64,000 nucleotides of DNA, from assembly GCA_024998685.1 (NCBI GenBank), contig JACOEH010000013.1:1-64000 (forward strand). Reading direction: 5' to 3'. Every line of letters begins with the position of its first letter. Within the stretch, counting starts at the first letter, position 1. The notes under the pieces were generated by a model. That model saw only the letters and a list, made by a program, of their open reading frames with translations. It was not told the origin of the DNA and made no database searches. This DNA comes from Nitrospira sp. GTDB taxonomy: Bacteria > Nitrospirota > Nitrospiria > Nitrospirales > Nitrospiraceae. Both the position numbers and the translations under genes were made by a program. Shown one piece after another: positions 8,898-17,677 of the stretch.

Positions 8898-9545
8898 CTA
8901 TGCTGTAGCCGACATCAGTCGGTGGGCTATTGTGTGTGTCCTTACTCCACTCTTCAGAACGATCTCGCACACATGGTCCAGTCGCTCGATGTGTTCATAC
9001 GCCGCCCAGGGATCCATGGCGACTGCACAGACTCCATGATTCGCCTGCCCCACGATGTCGAAATCGAGGATACCGCCTTTTCGAAGCCCCAAGCACTCCG
9101 CCGTTGCATCGGCCAACTCACGAGACAACGCCGGCAAGGGAGGGACGGTGTGTCCGACCCTCGTATAGCGTGAGATTTCAGGAAACTCAGCGCTGATAGC
9201 CTGCAAGTCGATCCCCGCATAGATTGCCGCCACAACATGCGTCGCATGGACATGCACCACGGTTCGTGTTCTCCGGGAATCGCGCTGCAAATTCCAGTGC
9301 ATCCAGAGTTCACCGGACGGCTTCTGTTGCTCGTTGACCTTCGGCACCAGCAGCCCGTTCGCTTGACCGATGACGATCTCCAGTCGGACTACATGTTCCG
9401 GATGAACGATCGTCTTGCGCCAACCGGACGGAGTGATGTAGAGATATTTCCCATCCCGTTTTCTCATGCTGATATTGCCGTCTCTTGTCGTAATCCATCC
9501 CCTCTCATAACAACGCCTCATGACATCGCCGATAGCCGTCAGCAT
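8898..9545 (-). CDS. class II aldolase/adducin family protein
   Basis: This 215-residue protein has the class II aldolase fold: GWITTRDGNISMRKRDGKYLYITPSGWRK near the N-terminus, the zinc-binding TVVHVHATHVVA segment (His-x-His) in the middle, and GQANHGVCAVAMDPWAAYEHIERLDHVCEI near the end. Relatives include fuculose- and rhamnulose-phosphate aldolases and methylthioribulose-phosphate dehydratase. Specificity cannot be set from sequence. A good Shine-Dalgarno sequence (ggagga) precedes the ATG. It is transcribed divergently from the YheT-like hydrolase. Confidence 0.85.
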   Translation of the reverse strand: MLTAIGDVMRRCYERGWITTRDGNISMRKRDGKYLYITPSGWRKTIVHPEHVVRLEIVIGQANGLLVPKVNEQQKPSGELWMHWNLQRDSRRTRTVVHVHATHVVAAIYAGIDLQAISAEFPEISRYTRVGHTVPPLPALSRELADATAECLGLRKGGILDFDIVGQANHGVCAVAMDPWAAYEHIERLDHVCEIVLKSGVRTHTIAHRLMSATA

Positions 9546-9667
9546 GATTCCTCCATAAAATGATAGTACAGTCTCGCTTTTGATGTCTTTCTTGTGAAGC
9601 TTTCGTCTTGCCCTGAAGACCTGTGGGGAGTTTCATCAAGTTATTCGCACAGCGTATCATATTCAGT

Positions 9668-10672
9668 ATGGTGACCGATCCCGCAATGGTTGATATCGCC
9701 TCATCCTTTCAGCCACCGCTCCCGCTTAGAAACGCTCATCTCATGACTCTCGTACCGCGTTACGTGCCTAGAAACACGTCCTTGGCGGGATTACCCCAGG
9801 AGTCGCGGTTCTTTGCCGTTAAGCCCCATGCACAGCTTCAGGGATTCTGTCATTGGCAAGACGATCGCAAGGCCTCTCCCACTGCGGTACTGGTTCACGG
9901 CCTTGAAGGCTGCAGTGAATCGCGATACATGCGCGGCATTGCCGCAAAGGCCTATCGCGCAGGTTTCAACGTCATTCGCATGAATCAGCGTACATGCGGC
10001 GGAACCGAACATCTCTCGCCGACCCTTTATAACAGCGGTTTGAGCGGAGACTACTGCGCGATCCTCAAGGAGCTCGCTCATCGAGACGGACTTGATCATA
10101 TATGGCTAGTTGGGTATTCCATGGGCGGAAATCTCATCTTGAAAGCGGGCGGCGAGCTTGGCCGGACCCAACCCGCACTCGCGGGAATCGCGGCAGTATG
10201 CCCGAACATCAATCCGACCATTTGTGCCCGCGCATTGGAAGAGCCTCGCAATTTCATCTACCATCGCCACTTTCTGACGCGATTGAAAGCGAGGTTGAGG
10301 AGAAAGGCAGCCCTGTTGCCTGGGAAATGGGATCTTTCCCGACTCGATCGGGTCACCACGATCAGCGAATTTGATGATCGCTACACCGCTCATGACGGAG
10401 GCTATCGAGACGGTGCCGATTACTACGACCGGGCTGGCGCACGCCATGTGCTCGATGCCGTCGCGGTTCCGACACTCATCATTACAGCACAAGATGACCC
10501 GTTTATTCCCTACTCGATGTTCACCGTACCGAAGATTCAACGACATCCTCAGATTCGCATGGTCGCGCCTCGCTATGGAGGCCATTGCGGGTTTTTTCAC
10601 CGAGGCCGGAATGGAGAAGACCCGTACTGGGCGGAGAACCGAATCATAGACTTTTTACTGGGACGGCTATGA
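9668..10672 (+). CDS. YheT-like alpha/beta hydrolase
   Basis: This is about 334 residues from ATG 9668; a GTG at 9623 is an alternative start. It shows the YheT/EMB8 family pattern: FQPPLPLRNAHLMTLVPRY, TAVLVHGLEGCSESRYMRGIA (oxyanion region), nucleophile elbow VGYSMGGNLILK, then late DDPFIP (Asp) and GGHCGFF (His) completing a Ser-Asp-His triad. Family members are predicted esterases of unknown natural substrate. It is convergent with pafA. Confidence 0.85.
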   Translation: MVTDPAMVDIASSFQPPLPLRNAHLMTLVPRYVPRNTSLAGLPQESRFFAVKPHAQLQGFCHWQDDRKASPTAVLVHGLEGCSESRYMRGIAAKAYRAGFNVIRMNQRTCGGTEHLSPTLYNSGLSGDYCAILKELAHRDGLDHIWLVGYSMGGNLILKAGGELGRTQPALAGIAAVCPNINPTICARALEEPRNFIYHRHFLTRLKARLRRKAALLPGKWDLSRLDRVTTISEFDDRYTAHDGGYRDGADYYDRAGARHVLDAVAVPTLIITAQDDPFIPYSMFTVPKIQRHPQIRMVAPRYGGHCGFFHRGRNGEDPYWAENRIIDFLLGRL

Positions 10673-10716
10673 CGGACGGCTCATCAAGCTTGTCTCTCGC
10701 ATAAAAACTTGAGCAA

Positions 10717-12204
10717 CTAGACGATCACGCTTTCTAGGTGTGTCCGCACATCTTCCAGATATGTTTTAAACGGGTTCGGCATAGGAAACGGAGCATGACC
10801 GCGCACTTGAAAGATCGACCAATTGATGACATAGGGAGGGAACAAGCCATCAGGCATTGGAGACTGATCCGCCACTGAGGCGAACCGCTCATGCAGGAGA
10901 TGTCTGACCAGTTCACTGCGGCCGTACGCGCGCGTGTTTTTCGGCGCCGTTTCCATCGCGAGGTGAATGAGGAGGTCTGTCGTCACACGAGGGACACGCC
11001 CCTCTTCCAATAATCCGTAATACAGTCCCTTCGAGGGATTCAGATTGTGATATTCTAAATCCAAACTTTTCAGCATGGGATCAGTCCAGTCGGCATGCTC
11101 CGCTTCTCGAAAGCATTCCAGCAGCCACAGCTTGGACGCCCAGTCAACACGCCCAACGAGCTTTTGATAATCGTCGCGTAAATCATGGAGCACCGACGCC
11201 CATTGTGTCAGGACCCAATCGGTTTCTTCATCCTGTCCCTTGCAATGCTGAACGGCACAGTCAAGAAACCGTTCTTGAATATCCACAGCCGACATCGTCT
11301 TGTGAGACTGCAACTGGATCAGCCAGCGCCGTTCTTGATCCTGGGAAATCTCTTGGAGCGCTTCCACCGGTTCGTCGATCTCCAAATCCTGAGGGGCATG
11401 TCCTTCCTCGATGAGCTGCAGCACCAGCCCCGTCGTTCCGAGCTTCAATGCCGTCGCATATTCGGTCATATTGGAATCGCCCAGCAACAGATGAATCCTT
11501 CGGTATTGATTGGGATCGGCCAACGGCTCATCCCTCGTGTTTACGATCGCCCGATTGTGCTGCACCCATTCGAAGAAATCGTTCACGATATAGTCGGCAC
11601 GTTGGGAGATTTGAAAGGGCGACTCCGATACATGATGCGCACTGAGAGCGGAACGCCGAATGAGCAACCGATCCGTCTGAATCCATGCCTCCTGTAGAGC
11701 GGCGGAACCGACACGCCCCGAGCCGGTAAAAATCTGCCTGGTCACAAGAAAAGTCACGAGCGGAGCCAGCCCGCGCCTCGAAAAAGGAAAGCGCCGAGAG
11801 ACCAGATAGTTCTCATGCGAGCCGAAGGTCGCGTCGGTTTCATGATCGATGTTGTTCTTGATCAAGGACACTTGTTCTGAGAAGCCGAGTTCTTCGAGGG
11901 CTTGCTGGAGCAACAGGTCCCCGGCACGGTCCGACGCCACCACATCCGTGAGGGAATGGCATTCCGGTGAGGCATACTCTAGATGCCCCATGTCCAAATA
12001 GATTCGTCCGGCGTTCGTAAGGAATCCTCCATTGCCGGGAGGCTCATCATGCCCACGATGGTGCAGATCCAGCACACCTCGTCGCTGGACCTGGAACAGA
12101 TGGTCACGAATCTTATGGGCAAACCATGTCGGAGAATGGTTCGGTCGGTCCTCGTGGATCAAGAGCCCGTATTCAGTCTCCAAACCAAAGATACGATTCA
12201 ACAT
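10717..12204 (-). CDS. pafA: PafA-type ligase for the UBact/Pup-like modifier
   Basis: This 495-residue carboxylate-amine ligase-fold protein opens with RIFGLETEYGL (metal-binding Glu9 and Glu11). The catalytic aspartate is expected at Asp71 in RIYLDMGHLEY. It also contains IKNNID, GSHENYLVSRR, VTRQIFTGSGRV, NTRDEPLADPNQYRRIHLLLGDSNMTEYATALKLGTT. It lacks the long insertion seen in the Dop gene at 14086-15612, so it is assigned as the ligase that links the modifier's C-terminal Glu to substrate lysines using ATP. It is the last gene of the cluster, four bases after prcA. Confidence 0.88.
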   Translation of the reverse strand: MLNRIFGLETEYGLLIHEDRPNHSPTWFAHKIRDHLFQVQRRGVLDLHHRGHDEPPGNGGFLTNAGRIYLDMGHLEYASPECHSLTDVVASDRAGDLLLQQALEELGFSEQVSLIKNNIDHETDATFGSHENYLVSRRFPFSRRGLAPLVTFLVTRQIFTGSGRVGSAALQEAWIQTDRLLIRRSALSAHHVSESPFQISQRADYIVNDFFEWVQHNRAIVNTRDEPLADPNQYRRIHLLLGDSNMTEYATALKLGTTGLVLQLIEEGHAPQDLEIDEPVEALQEISQDQERRWLIQLQSHKTMSAVDIQERFLDCAVQHCKGQDEETDWVLTQWASVLHDLRDDYQKLVGRVDWASKLWLLECFREAEHADWTDPMLKSLDLEYHNLNPSKGLYYGLLEEGRVPRVTTDLLIHLAMETAPKNTRAYGRSELVRHLLHERFASVADQSPMPDGLFPPYVINWSIFQVRGHAPFPMPNPFKTYLEDVRTHLESVIV

Positions 12205-12208
12205 GAGA

Positions 12209-13018
12209 TTACGCGAGTGATGGGCTCAGATCCGTCGGAAGCATCGTTCGCAGCTCATCGGCCTCCAGCGCTCGATACTTGGAGGGGCCTTGCACATGAC
12301 GGTCAAGCAAGGCGCATTCGATTGTCTTTTCGGCAATGCACCGACGCAGATGCGTATAGAGGGCCTCCGCATCAATCACCTGCTGATCAGGGACGGTCCT
12401 TGCTTCGTCATGGCCTTGGCCGTCCTCCAGTGCCGATCGTTGGGCTCGATCACCGACCGCCCACGTACGAACCGCCACATCCACAGCCTCCTTCAGAGAC
12501 ACAATGGACTGTTGTCGGAGATACCCCATCATTTTTTCTTCGACCGCCGAGGTAGCGGCAAGCACCGCATACCGATCCTTTTCCTCAAATGTCCCATCAT
12601 AGTTGATCGTCAAGAAACCGTCTTTCTCGGCTTTCTGGCCTAATTCTGCCAGCAAGATTTTCACGATGAAGGGAGCTTTGAATACCTCTTCGAACGCTTG
12701 TTTGATGACCGGAGTGATGCCGTACTTCACCAGACGGCTCCCCGTCACATCTGATACGGAGCGATTAAATCCCTCGATGTGCGCCATTTCCAGTAAATTG
12801 AAGCGTAGCTTCTCCAGGTCGGCCGGATGTCCCATGCCTCCCAGGGCTAAACGATCATAAATCTCATATAACTTGAGGGTGCCTTTACTCATTGTCATGA
12901 GCAGAATGCCGCGCTCATACGCGACCCCGACGACAGGGGTCCCCTCTTTCAGTTGATCGTCGAGATATTGCCGGCGATTTCCGACTGCTTCCACCCACCG
13001 ATACGGCTCTTCATACAT
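12209..13018 (-). CDS. prcA: 20S proteasome alpha subunit
   Basis: This 269-residue proteasome alpha-type protein has YRWVEAVGNRRQYLDDQLKEGTPVVGVAYERGILLM, MSKGTLKLYEIYDRLALGGMGHPADLEKLR, then YGITPVIKQAFEEVFKAPFIVKILLAELG. Alpha subunits form the outer rings that gate the chamber and dock the ARC/Mpa ring. The C-terminal 30 residues (KYRALEADELRTMLPTDLSPSLA) are a non-conserved tail. It is 11 bases downstream of prcB. Confidence 0.9.
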   Translation of the reverse strand: MYEEPYRWVEAVGNRRQYLDDQLKEGTPVVGVAYERGILLMTMSKGTLKLYEIYDRLALGGMGHPADLEKLRFNLLEMAHIEGFNRSVSDVTGSRLVKYGITPVIKQAFEEVFKAPFIVKILLAELGQKAEKDGFLTINYDGTFEEKDRYAVLAATSAVEEKMMGYLRQQSIVSLKEAVDVAVRTWAVGDRAQRSALEDGQGHDEARTVPDQQVIDAEALYTHLRRCIAEKTIECALLDRHVQGPSKYRALEADELRTMLPTDLSPSLA

Positions 13019-13029
13019 AGCTAACGACC

Positions 13030-13803
13030 TTACGCGCTTCTGGAAACTCTTGATTCGAACAGTGCGCGAAGCTGAAGATCAGGCATCATCCTGACACCAC
13101 TGCCCGTGATGAACTTAATGATCGGATAGAGACCGGCCTCGCGGTTGACTCCTCCGGTCGCGCTGTCGAATTCTGCGGCACTCGTCAACAGTCGCAATGC
13201 CTGAATGGTTGCTTGCTCTTCCGGCATCGCGCTCAGCGGCTGTCCGCCCCATGTATTCAAGTAATGAAGAATTCCACGAATGGTCGATGAACCGGACCCG
13301 GATACCGCATATTCCACTCCTTCGAACTCAGCGCCGAGAATGTCGTAAAAGTAGATTTTTGCCGCTTCTTGTCCGGTATCGTAACCGGCAAAGATCGGGA
13401 CAACGGCTCCAGTCCCCGCTAAAGCCGCCGCGACATTCTCCTTCAGCAATTTGGACAGCGCGCGGAGTTTTCCCTCAAAGCTGAGCTCCTGGAGTTGTGT
13501 CCGTCGATAATACTTGAAAGAATGTTCAAGGATACGCGCCATTTCATACGCGGTCGCCGGCACTCCGGCGATCGCCATGACGCTATACCGGTCGATCTCC
13601 AATACCTTGTCCGTGCGGTCGTACATCACCATATTTCCAGCTGTCGCGCGCCGATCCCCCGCGACCAGCACGCCGTCGCAATACTTAAAAGCAAGGATCG
13701 TTGTGGCGGTCGTCAGTTCCTGCCCTGTCCCCGCCTGTCCCGACGATCCAAGCACGTAGCCCTGTTCTTTCAAGAGCTGATAGAAATCACCTTGTAGGCC
13801 CAT
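13030..13803 (-). CDS. prcB: 20S proteasome beta subunit (catalytic)
   Basis: This 257-residue precursor has a propeptide of about 33 residues. The expected autoprocessing site is before Thr34 in LTTATTILAFKYCDGVLVAGDRRAT; the processing residue is Ala33 rather than the common Gly. Conserved features are GDRRAT (Asp and Lys/Arg pocket), DKVLEIDRYSVMAIAGVPATAYEMA, and YAVSGSGSSTIRGIL near residue 167. The C-terminus is GVRMMPDLQLRALFESRV. It makes the proteolytic inner rings, next to its alpha partner. Confidence 0.92.
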   Translation of the reverse strand: MGLQGDFYQLLKEQGYVLGSSGQAGTGQELTTATTILAFKYCDGVLVAGDRRATAGNMVMYDRTDKVLEIDRYSVMAIAGVPATAYEMARILEHSFKYYRRTQLQELSFEGKLRALSKLLKENVAAALAGTGAVVPIFAGYDTGQEAAKIYFYDILGAEFEGVEYAVSGSGSSTIRGILHYLNTWGGQPLSAMPEEQATIQALRLLTSAAEFDSATGGVNREAGLYPIIKFITGSGVRMMPDLQLRALFESRVSRSA

Positions 13804-13894
13804 CTGTTCCTCAGTGCCGAATGTGAAGTGCGGAGTGCTGAGTTCAATGAGGGTCTTCTCCTAAGTTTGCCTTCTGCTCAGCACTGCTCCACTA

Positions 13895-14089
13895 TTATTC
13901 CCCCGTCCGTTGCCGGTACCGCTCTGCCTGTTTGGGATCGACTTTGCGCATCCGTTTCATGAGACTATCCTTCTCCGGTGATCCTGTCTCCGGACGACGC
14001 GGCCCACCTCCTTCTTCGAGTGGACGGGGTGACTTGGGCATGGGATCGACTGGTCCTTCTCGTCGTTCCGGTATTGTCATGTGGTTCAT
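13895..14089 (-). CDS. UBact / Pup-like protein modifier
   Basis: This 64-residue protein is rich in Pro, Arg, Glu and Gly and mostly disordered. Its C-terminal half holds DSLMKRMRKVDPKQAERYRQRTGE, ending in Gly-Glu. A terminal Glu means it should be ready for ligation without deamidation, unlike Pup ending in Gln. Family knowledge: these Gram-negative homologues were named UBact. The ATG at 14089 overlaps the dop stop codon (ATGA), which suggests translational coupling and decides the start; ATG 14080 is the alternative. Confidence 0.88.
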   Translation of the reverse strand: MNHMTIPERREGPVDPMPKSPRPLEEGGGPRRPETGSPEKDSLMKRMRKVDPKQAERYRQRTGE

Positions 14090-15612
14090 GTCTGTGCTTC
14101 CTTTCTGGTACTCCAGGCTGCCAGTGCATCAGCCGGCGAATGGGCTTGCTGGAAGACGTCCATGCATCGTCGGACTTCCTGCGGATCAAAGAGATCTGCC
14201 ATGTCCAGTGTTCGGGACCGAAACCTACCGGAAAACCGGACCTGTTCCCATTGCATCGATTGAATCTGATCAGAAAACCGCTGCACGCAGAGTCCTCGCA
14301 GTCCTCCACGGGTATCGCTTGGACCGTTCCGAATCGCCTCTTCGACCTCCTCATCGGTCGTCATCCGCCAGGTTTTTCCTTCCGCTTCTAATCCGAAGTA
14401 CAACCCTTGCGCCGGGCTCACATTGTGATACTCCAAGTCCAAGCTGGCCAACCAAGGATCGTCCCAACCGATCCGCTCTTCTCGCATGAATGTCTCAAGC
14501 AACCACTGTTTTGTGATCCAATCGAGCTTCCCGATCAATTGTAAACGGTCTTGCGCTAACAGATGTAAGGTCTCACCCCATTCCGCCAACAGCCACTCCG
14601 ACTCGTCATCGGATCCGGCCAGCTCGCGATGTGCGGCCTCGCAGTAAGACTCTTGAAGCTCCAGGGCAGAAAGCCTCCGTCCGTTTTGGAGACGAACGAC
14701 TGCTTTCAGGTCCGGATCGCGCGACAACTGTTTCACCGCAGCCACCGGCTGATCCAGCTCGATGTGAGGCATAGCCCCTCGCTCGATGAGGTCGAGCACG
14801 AGCCTGGTCGTCCCAACCTTTAACGCTGTCGCATACTCGCACATGTTGGCATCGCCGATGATGAGATGGAGTCGGCGATATTTTCGGCGGTCGGCATGGG
14901 GCTCGTCCCGGGTGTTGAGAATCGGCCGGTTGTGCATCGTATCGACGCCCAACTCCGCTTCCATAAAATCAGCGCGCTGCGAGAGCTGATACCGTCCCGG
15001 AACGTAACCGGACTCCTGAGCTTCAGTCCCGACCTTTCCCGCGCCCGCGATCACTTGTCGGCTCACCAAAAACGGCACCAAGCCTGCCACGAGAGCCGGA
15101 AAGGGAACGGCCCGCGAGACGAGATAATTATCGTGACATCCGTAACTGTGGCCATGGAAATCCGTGTTGTTCTTATACAGTCGGACGTGAAGTCCTCCGA
15201 GCGTGTGATTGCGTCGCTGCGCAGCTCGCAGAAGAATACGTTCTCCCGCGCGATCTTGGGCAAGAAGATCTCTGATCGTCCGGCACTCCGGCGTCGAATA
15301 CTCCGGATGTGTATGGTCGTTGTAGAATCGCGCGCCGTTCGGCAACACTAAATCGCTCTTCATGTCATGGAACGAAAAGGGGCGATGGGCATCCACCTTC
15401 GCAAACTCATCTTCTTCCTTGTCCTGCTGCAAACCAGAGACGCGAAAGCCACGAGCATCCTCATGCGGGTCCTCACCGGCATAATCCCAGCGCCGCTCGA
15501 AGGAAGCGGCGAGATGTGCCCGCACCAACTCCATCGATTCCACGACCGGATCCGTCTCCGATACGTCATCCCTTGTAATTCCGTACTCGGTTTCGATGCC
15601 GAAAAGACGCAT
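14086..15612 (-). CDS. dop: Dop-type deamidase/depupylase homologue
   Basis: This 508-residue protein starts MRLFGIETEYGI at ATG 15612; upstream codons look non-coding. It has the Dop-specific insertion (residues about 45-92, RGFRVSGLQQ to DLVLPNGARFYNDHTHPEY), with expected catalytic Asp99. It continues with YKNNTDFHGHSYGCHDNYLVSR, PFLVSRQVIAGAGKVG, NTRDEPHADRRKYRRLHLIIGDANMCEYATALKVGTT. In the Pup system Dop removes the modifier and deamidates Gln-ending Pup. Because the modifier here already ends in Glu, its main role is likely removal. Confidence 0.88.
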   Translation of the reverse strand: MRLFGIETEYGITRDDVSETDPVVESMELVRAHLAASFERRWDYAGEDPHEDARGFRVSGLQQDKEEDEFAKVDAHRPFSFHDMKSDLVLPNGARFYNDHTHPEYSTPECRTIRDLLAQDRAGERILLRAAQRRNHTLGGLHVRLYKNNTDFHGHSYGCHDNYLVSRAVPFPALVAGLVPFLVSRQVIAGAGKVGTEAQESGYVPGRYQLSQRADFMEAELGVDTMHNRPILNTRDEPHADRRKYRRLHLIIGDANMCEYATALKVGTTRLVLDLIERGAMPHIELDQPVAAVKQLSRDPDLKAVVRLQNGRRLSALELQESYCEAAHRELAGSDDESEWLLAEWGETLHLLAQDRLQLIGKLDWITKQWLLETFMREERIGWDDPWLASLDLEYHNVSPAQGLYFGLEAEGKTWRMTTDEEVEEAIRNGPSDTRGGLRGLCVQRFSDQIQSMQWEQVRFSGRFRSRTLDMADLFDPQEVRRCMDVFQQAHSPADALAAWSTRKEAQT

Positions 15613-15704
15613 AGTCCCTTGGATGTGTAGATGTGAGGCAAGGCGTGCACCGGGCAAACATCCCGGCCCTCAACCTTGCACCTTGATTTCTCCCATTTCC
15701 CGTT

Positions 15705-17441
15705 TCAGATGATTTGATTCACAAGGCGTTCTTCTGTCTGGCGTCCCCGCCGAAATGAGGAAATCCCAACGACCTGTTCCGGATGATGATCCAGCAGCTT
15801 CAGCCACTCCTCCGCTGCATCATCCGGCGGCAACATTTCACCCTCTCGAAATTCCTCTGAGACGGAATCAAGTAGATCCTTGGCCTGCAATCCAGACTGT
15901 TGCCCTGATTGAACCGTACGATCGATCGCCTTTTCCTTGGCACGTTGAATAATCGAGGCCAAGATGGCTCCGCTCACCAAATCGCCGCGATACAGCACTT
16001 TGTTTTGCCCGCTCCTGAGCCGGATCGACAGAAGCCGATTTTCCTCCGTTCGGCGGAAGATCGACTCAATGAGGTCTTCGGCGAGCGAGGTCACTGCCTG
16101 CATCTGCTCACCGCCCCGTTCCTTCACCAGCAGCGGGTCCAGCGGCAGATCCACGGTCAAATACACCTTCAGAATCTCGGCGGCGGCGTCTTTGTTCGGT
16201 CGACCGACTTTGATCTTCCGATCGATGCGGCCGGGACGCAGCACCGCCGGATCGATCAAGTCGGGCCGATTGGAAGCTAAAATAATGACGACGTCACGTA
16301 GCGATTCGATTCCATCCATTTCACTGCAAAACATCGGCACGAGCGTATTCGAGATATTGAAGGAACGCATGGCACGTCTCGTTCCCAAAATCGACTCCGC
16401 TTCGTCGATGAAGATAAACGGCAAGGCGCCGTCCTTGCGTCTCGCCCGGACCTGTTCGAAGAGATCGCGGACCATCCGCTCCGATTCCCCCAGCCACATA
16501 TTGAGAATTTCCGGCCCTTTCACATGCAGGAATGCTCCGCTTGTCACCGGCGGACGCTTGTCTCGATCGGGTATGTGCTCTTGTTTGGATTCGCCGACCA
16601 ACTTGGCCAAACTACCGGCTGCCGCTTGGCCGATGAGCGTCTTCCCGCATCCGGGTGGGCCATAGAGAAGAAAACCCTTCGGTTGGGAAAACTTGAACCG
16701 TTCGAACGTCTCTGCGTGCAACAGCGGGTACTCGATCGCCTTTCGGATACCGGCGATCGCCTCGCTCTGTCCACCGATCTGCTCCCATGTAACCTTGGGC
16801 GGGACATCAAGGACATGACGATGTGTCTTGCGATCCGTGAGCTTCTCGATCGCCACTCGATAGCTGGGATCGATGCGAATTTCATCGCCCGCCTTGAGCT
16901 CCACGCCGACAAGATCCGTCGATCTCTGCAAGATCAACGATTGTCGCCCCATCTCCTGTTCAAACCGCAATCGCCCATCAGGCATGGCCTCGGCCAGTTT
17001 CAAGATGGGGCCGTTACGATCGTACCCGAGCGTTTTAATCACGGCGTAGGCTTCATTGACCAGGATCTGCGTTCCGACCTTAAGATCCGTGCCGGAAACG
17101 CGGGGGTCCACATTGGCATAATACTCGGCTCCACCGACGACGATACGGGCAAGTCCCTCACCGGGAACATCAAGTAAGGTCCCGATACGATTGGCCGGTG
17201 CCGTCAGTTTGGCGACGACCTCGCTCACTTTCTTGAATTCCAGTTCACGTTGTTGATGGGCGGCTTGAGACAATGTCACCGCATGACGCAGCTTATACAG
17301 CAGCTTCTGCCGGGCATCCCCCTCGGGAAATGAGGCCAGACATTGCTCAATCAATTCCAGCGGATCGGTCCCGGTCTTCAACGACGGCTCGTCGCTCCGA
17401 TCGTTGGGGTCATTCTGTTCAGAAACTCTGCGATCACTCAT
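15705..17441 (-). CDS. mpa: proteasome-activating AAA ATPase (ARC/Mpa)
   Basis: This 578-residue protein starts at ATG 17441 with a close aaggacc site. The order of parts is an N-terminal coiled coil (about 25-80), two OB-fold segments (about 85-200: GTLLDVPGEGLARIVVGGAEYYANVDP, VGVELKAGDEIRID), and an AAA domain with Walker A GPPGCGKT (261-268), Walker B PFIFIDEAES (341-350) and sensor/arginine-finger region NRPDLIDPAVLRPGRIDRKI. It unfolds tagged proteins for the 20S core. The C-terminus is RLVNQII and lacks the Tyr-Leu gate-opening end known for Mpa. Confidence 0.9.
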   Translation of the reverse strand: MSDRRVSEQNDPNDRSDEPSLKTGTDPLELIEQCLASFPEGDARQKLLYKLRHAVTLSQAAHQQRELEFKKVSEVVAKLTAPANRIGTLLDVPGEGLARIVVGGAEYYANVDPRVSGTDLKVGTQILVNEAYAVIKTLGYDRNGPILKLAEAMPDGRLRFEQEMGRQSLILQRSTDLVGVELKAGDEIRIDPSYRVAIEKLTDRKTHRHVLDVPPKVTWEQIGGQSEAIAGIRKAIEYPLLHAETFERFKFSQPKGFLLYGPPGCGKTLIGQAAAGSLAKLVGESKQEHIPDRDKRPPVTSGAFLHVKGPEILNMWLGESERMVRDLFEQVRARRKDGALPFIFIDEAESILGTRRAMRSFNISNTLVPMFCSEMDGIESLRDVVIILASNRPDLIDPAVLRPGRIDRKIKVGRPNKDAAAEILKVYLTVDLPLDPLLVKERGGEQMQAVTSLAEDLIESIFRRTEENRLLSIRLRSGQNKVLYRGDLVSGAILASIIQRAKEKAIDRTVQSGQQSGLQAKDLLDSVSEEFREGEMLPPDDAAEEWLKLLDHHPEQVVGISSFRRGRQTEERLVNQII

Positions 17442-17525
17442 AATTGGTCCTTCACGACGCGTGACCACATGATCCTAACACACGCGCGTCTTGCAATGCC
17501 TGAGATCAAGGAGCAATCCCTGCAG

Positions 17526-17672
17526 ATGTTCAAAAAGGCCTTCCAGCAAGGCCGCAGCGAGGTCCGCGGCGCGAAGAATAATGAGCGCCACGTTTGCGGA
17601 CGGGCGCGAGTCGGTGAGCGCCCAGTGTCTCCACACGACGCGAGAACGAAGCTGGAAGACTTTTTTCAACAT
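17526..17672. repeat. MITE-like element with imperfect inverted ends
   Basis: A stretch of 147 bases between mpa and degP is bounded by 22-base arms at 17526-17547 and 17651-17672 that match in 19 of 22 positions when one is reverse-complemented. The core begin/end is atgtt...cttccagc. The interior is GC-rich. A short open frame exists inside on the minus strand but has no visible ribosome-binding site and its ends are the repeat arms. Likely a small non-autonomous mobile or REP-like element. Confidence 0.5.
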
Positions 17673-17677
17673 CCTGC

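Noticed and set aside
15613..15657. Upstream extension of dop
   Set aside because: The extra 15 residues are unlike any Dop N-terminus. MRLFGIETEYGI matches the family start.
17475..17672. 65-codon minus-strand frame between mpa and degP
   Set aside because: Its ends coincide with the arms of the inverted-repeat unit and it has no ribosome-binding site. It is treated as part of the mobile repeat.
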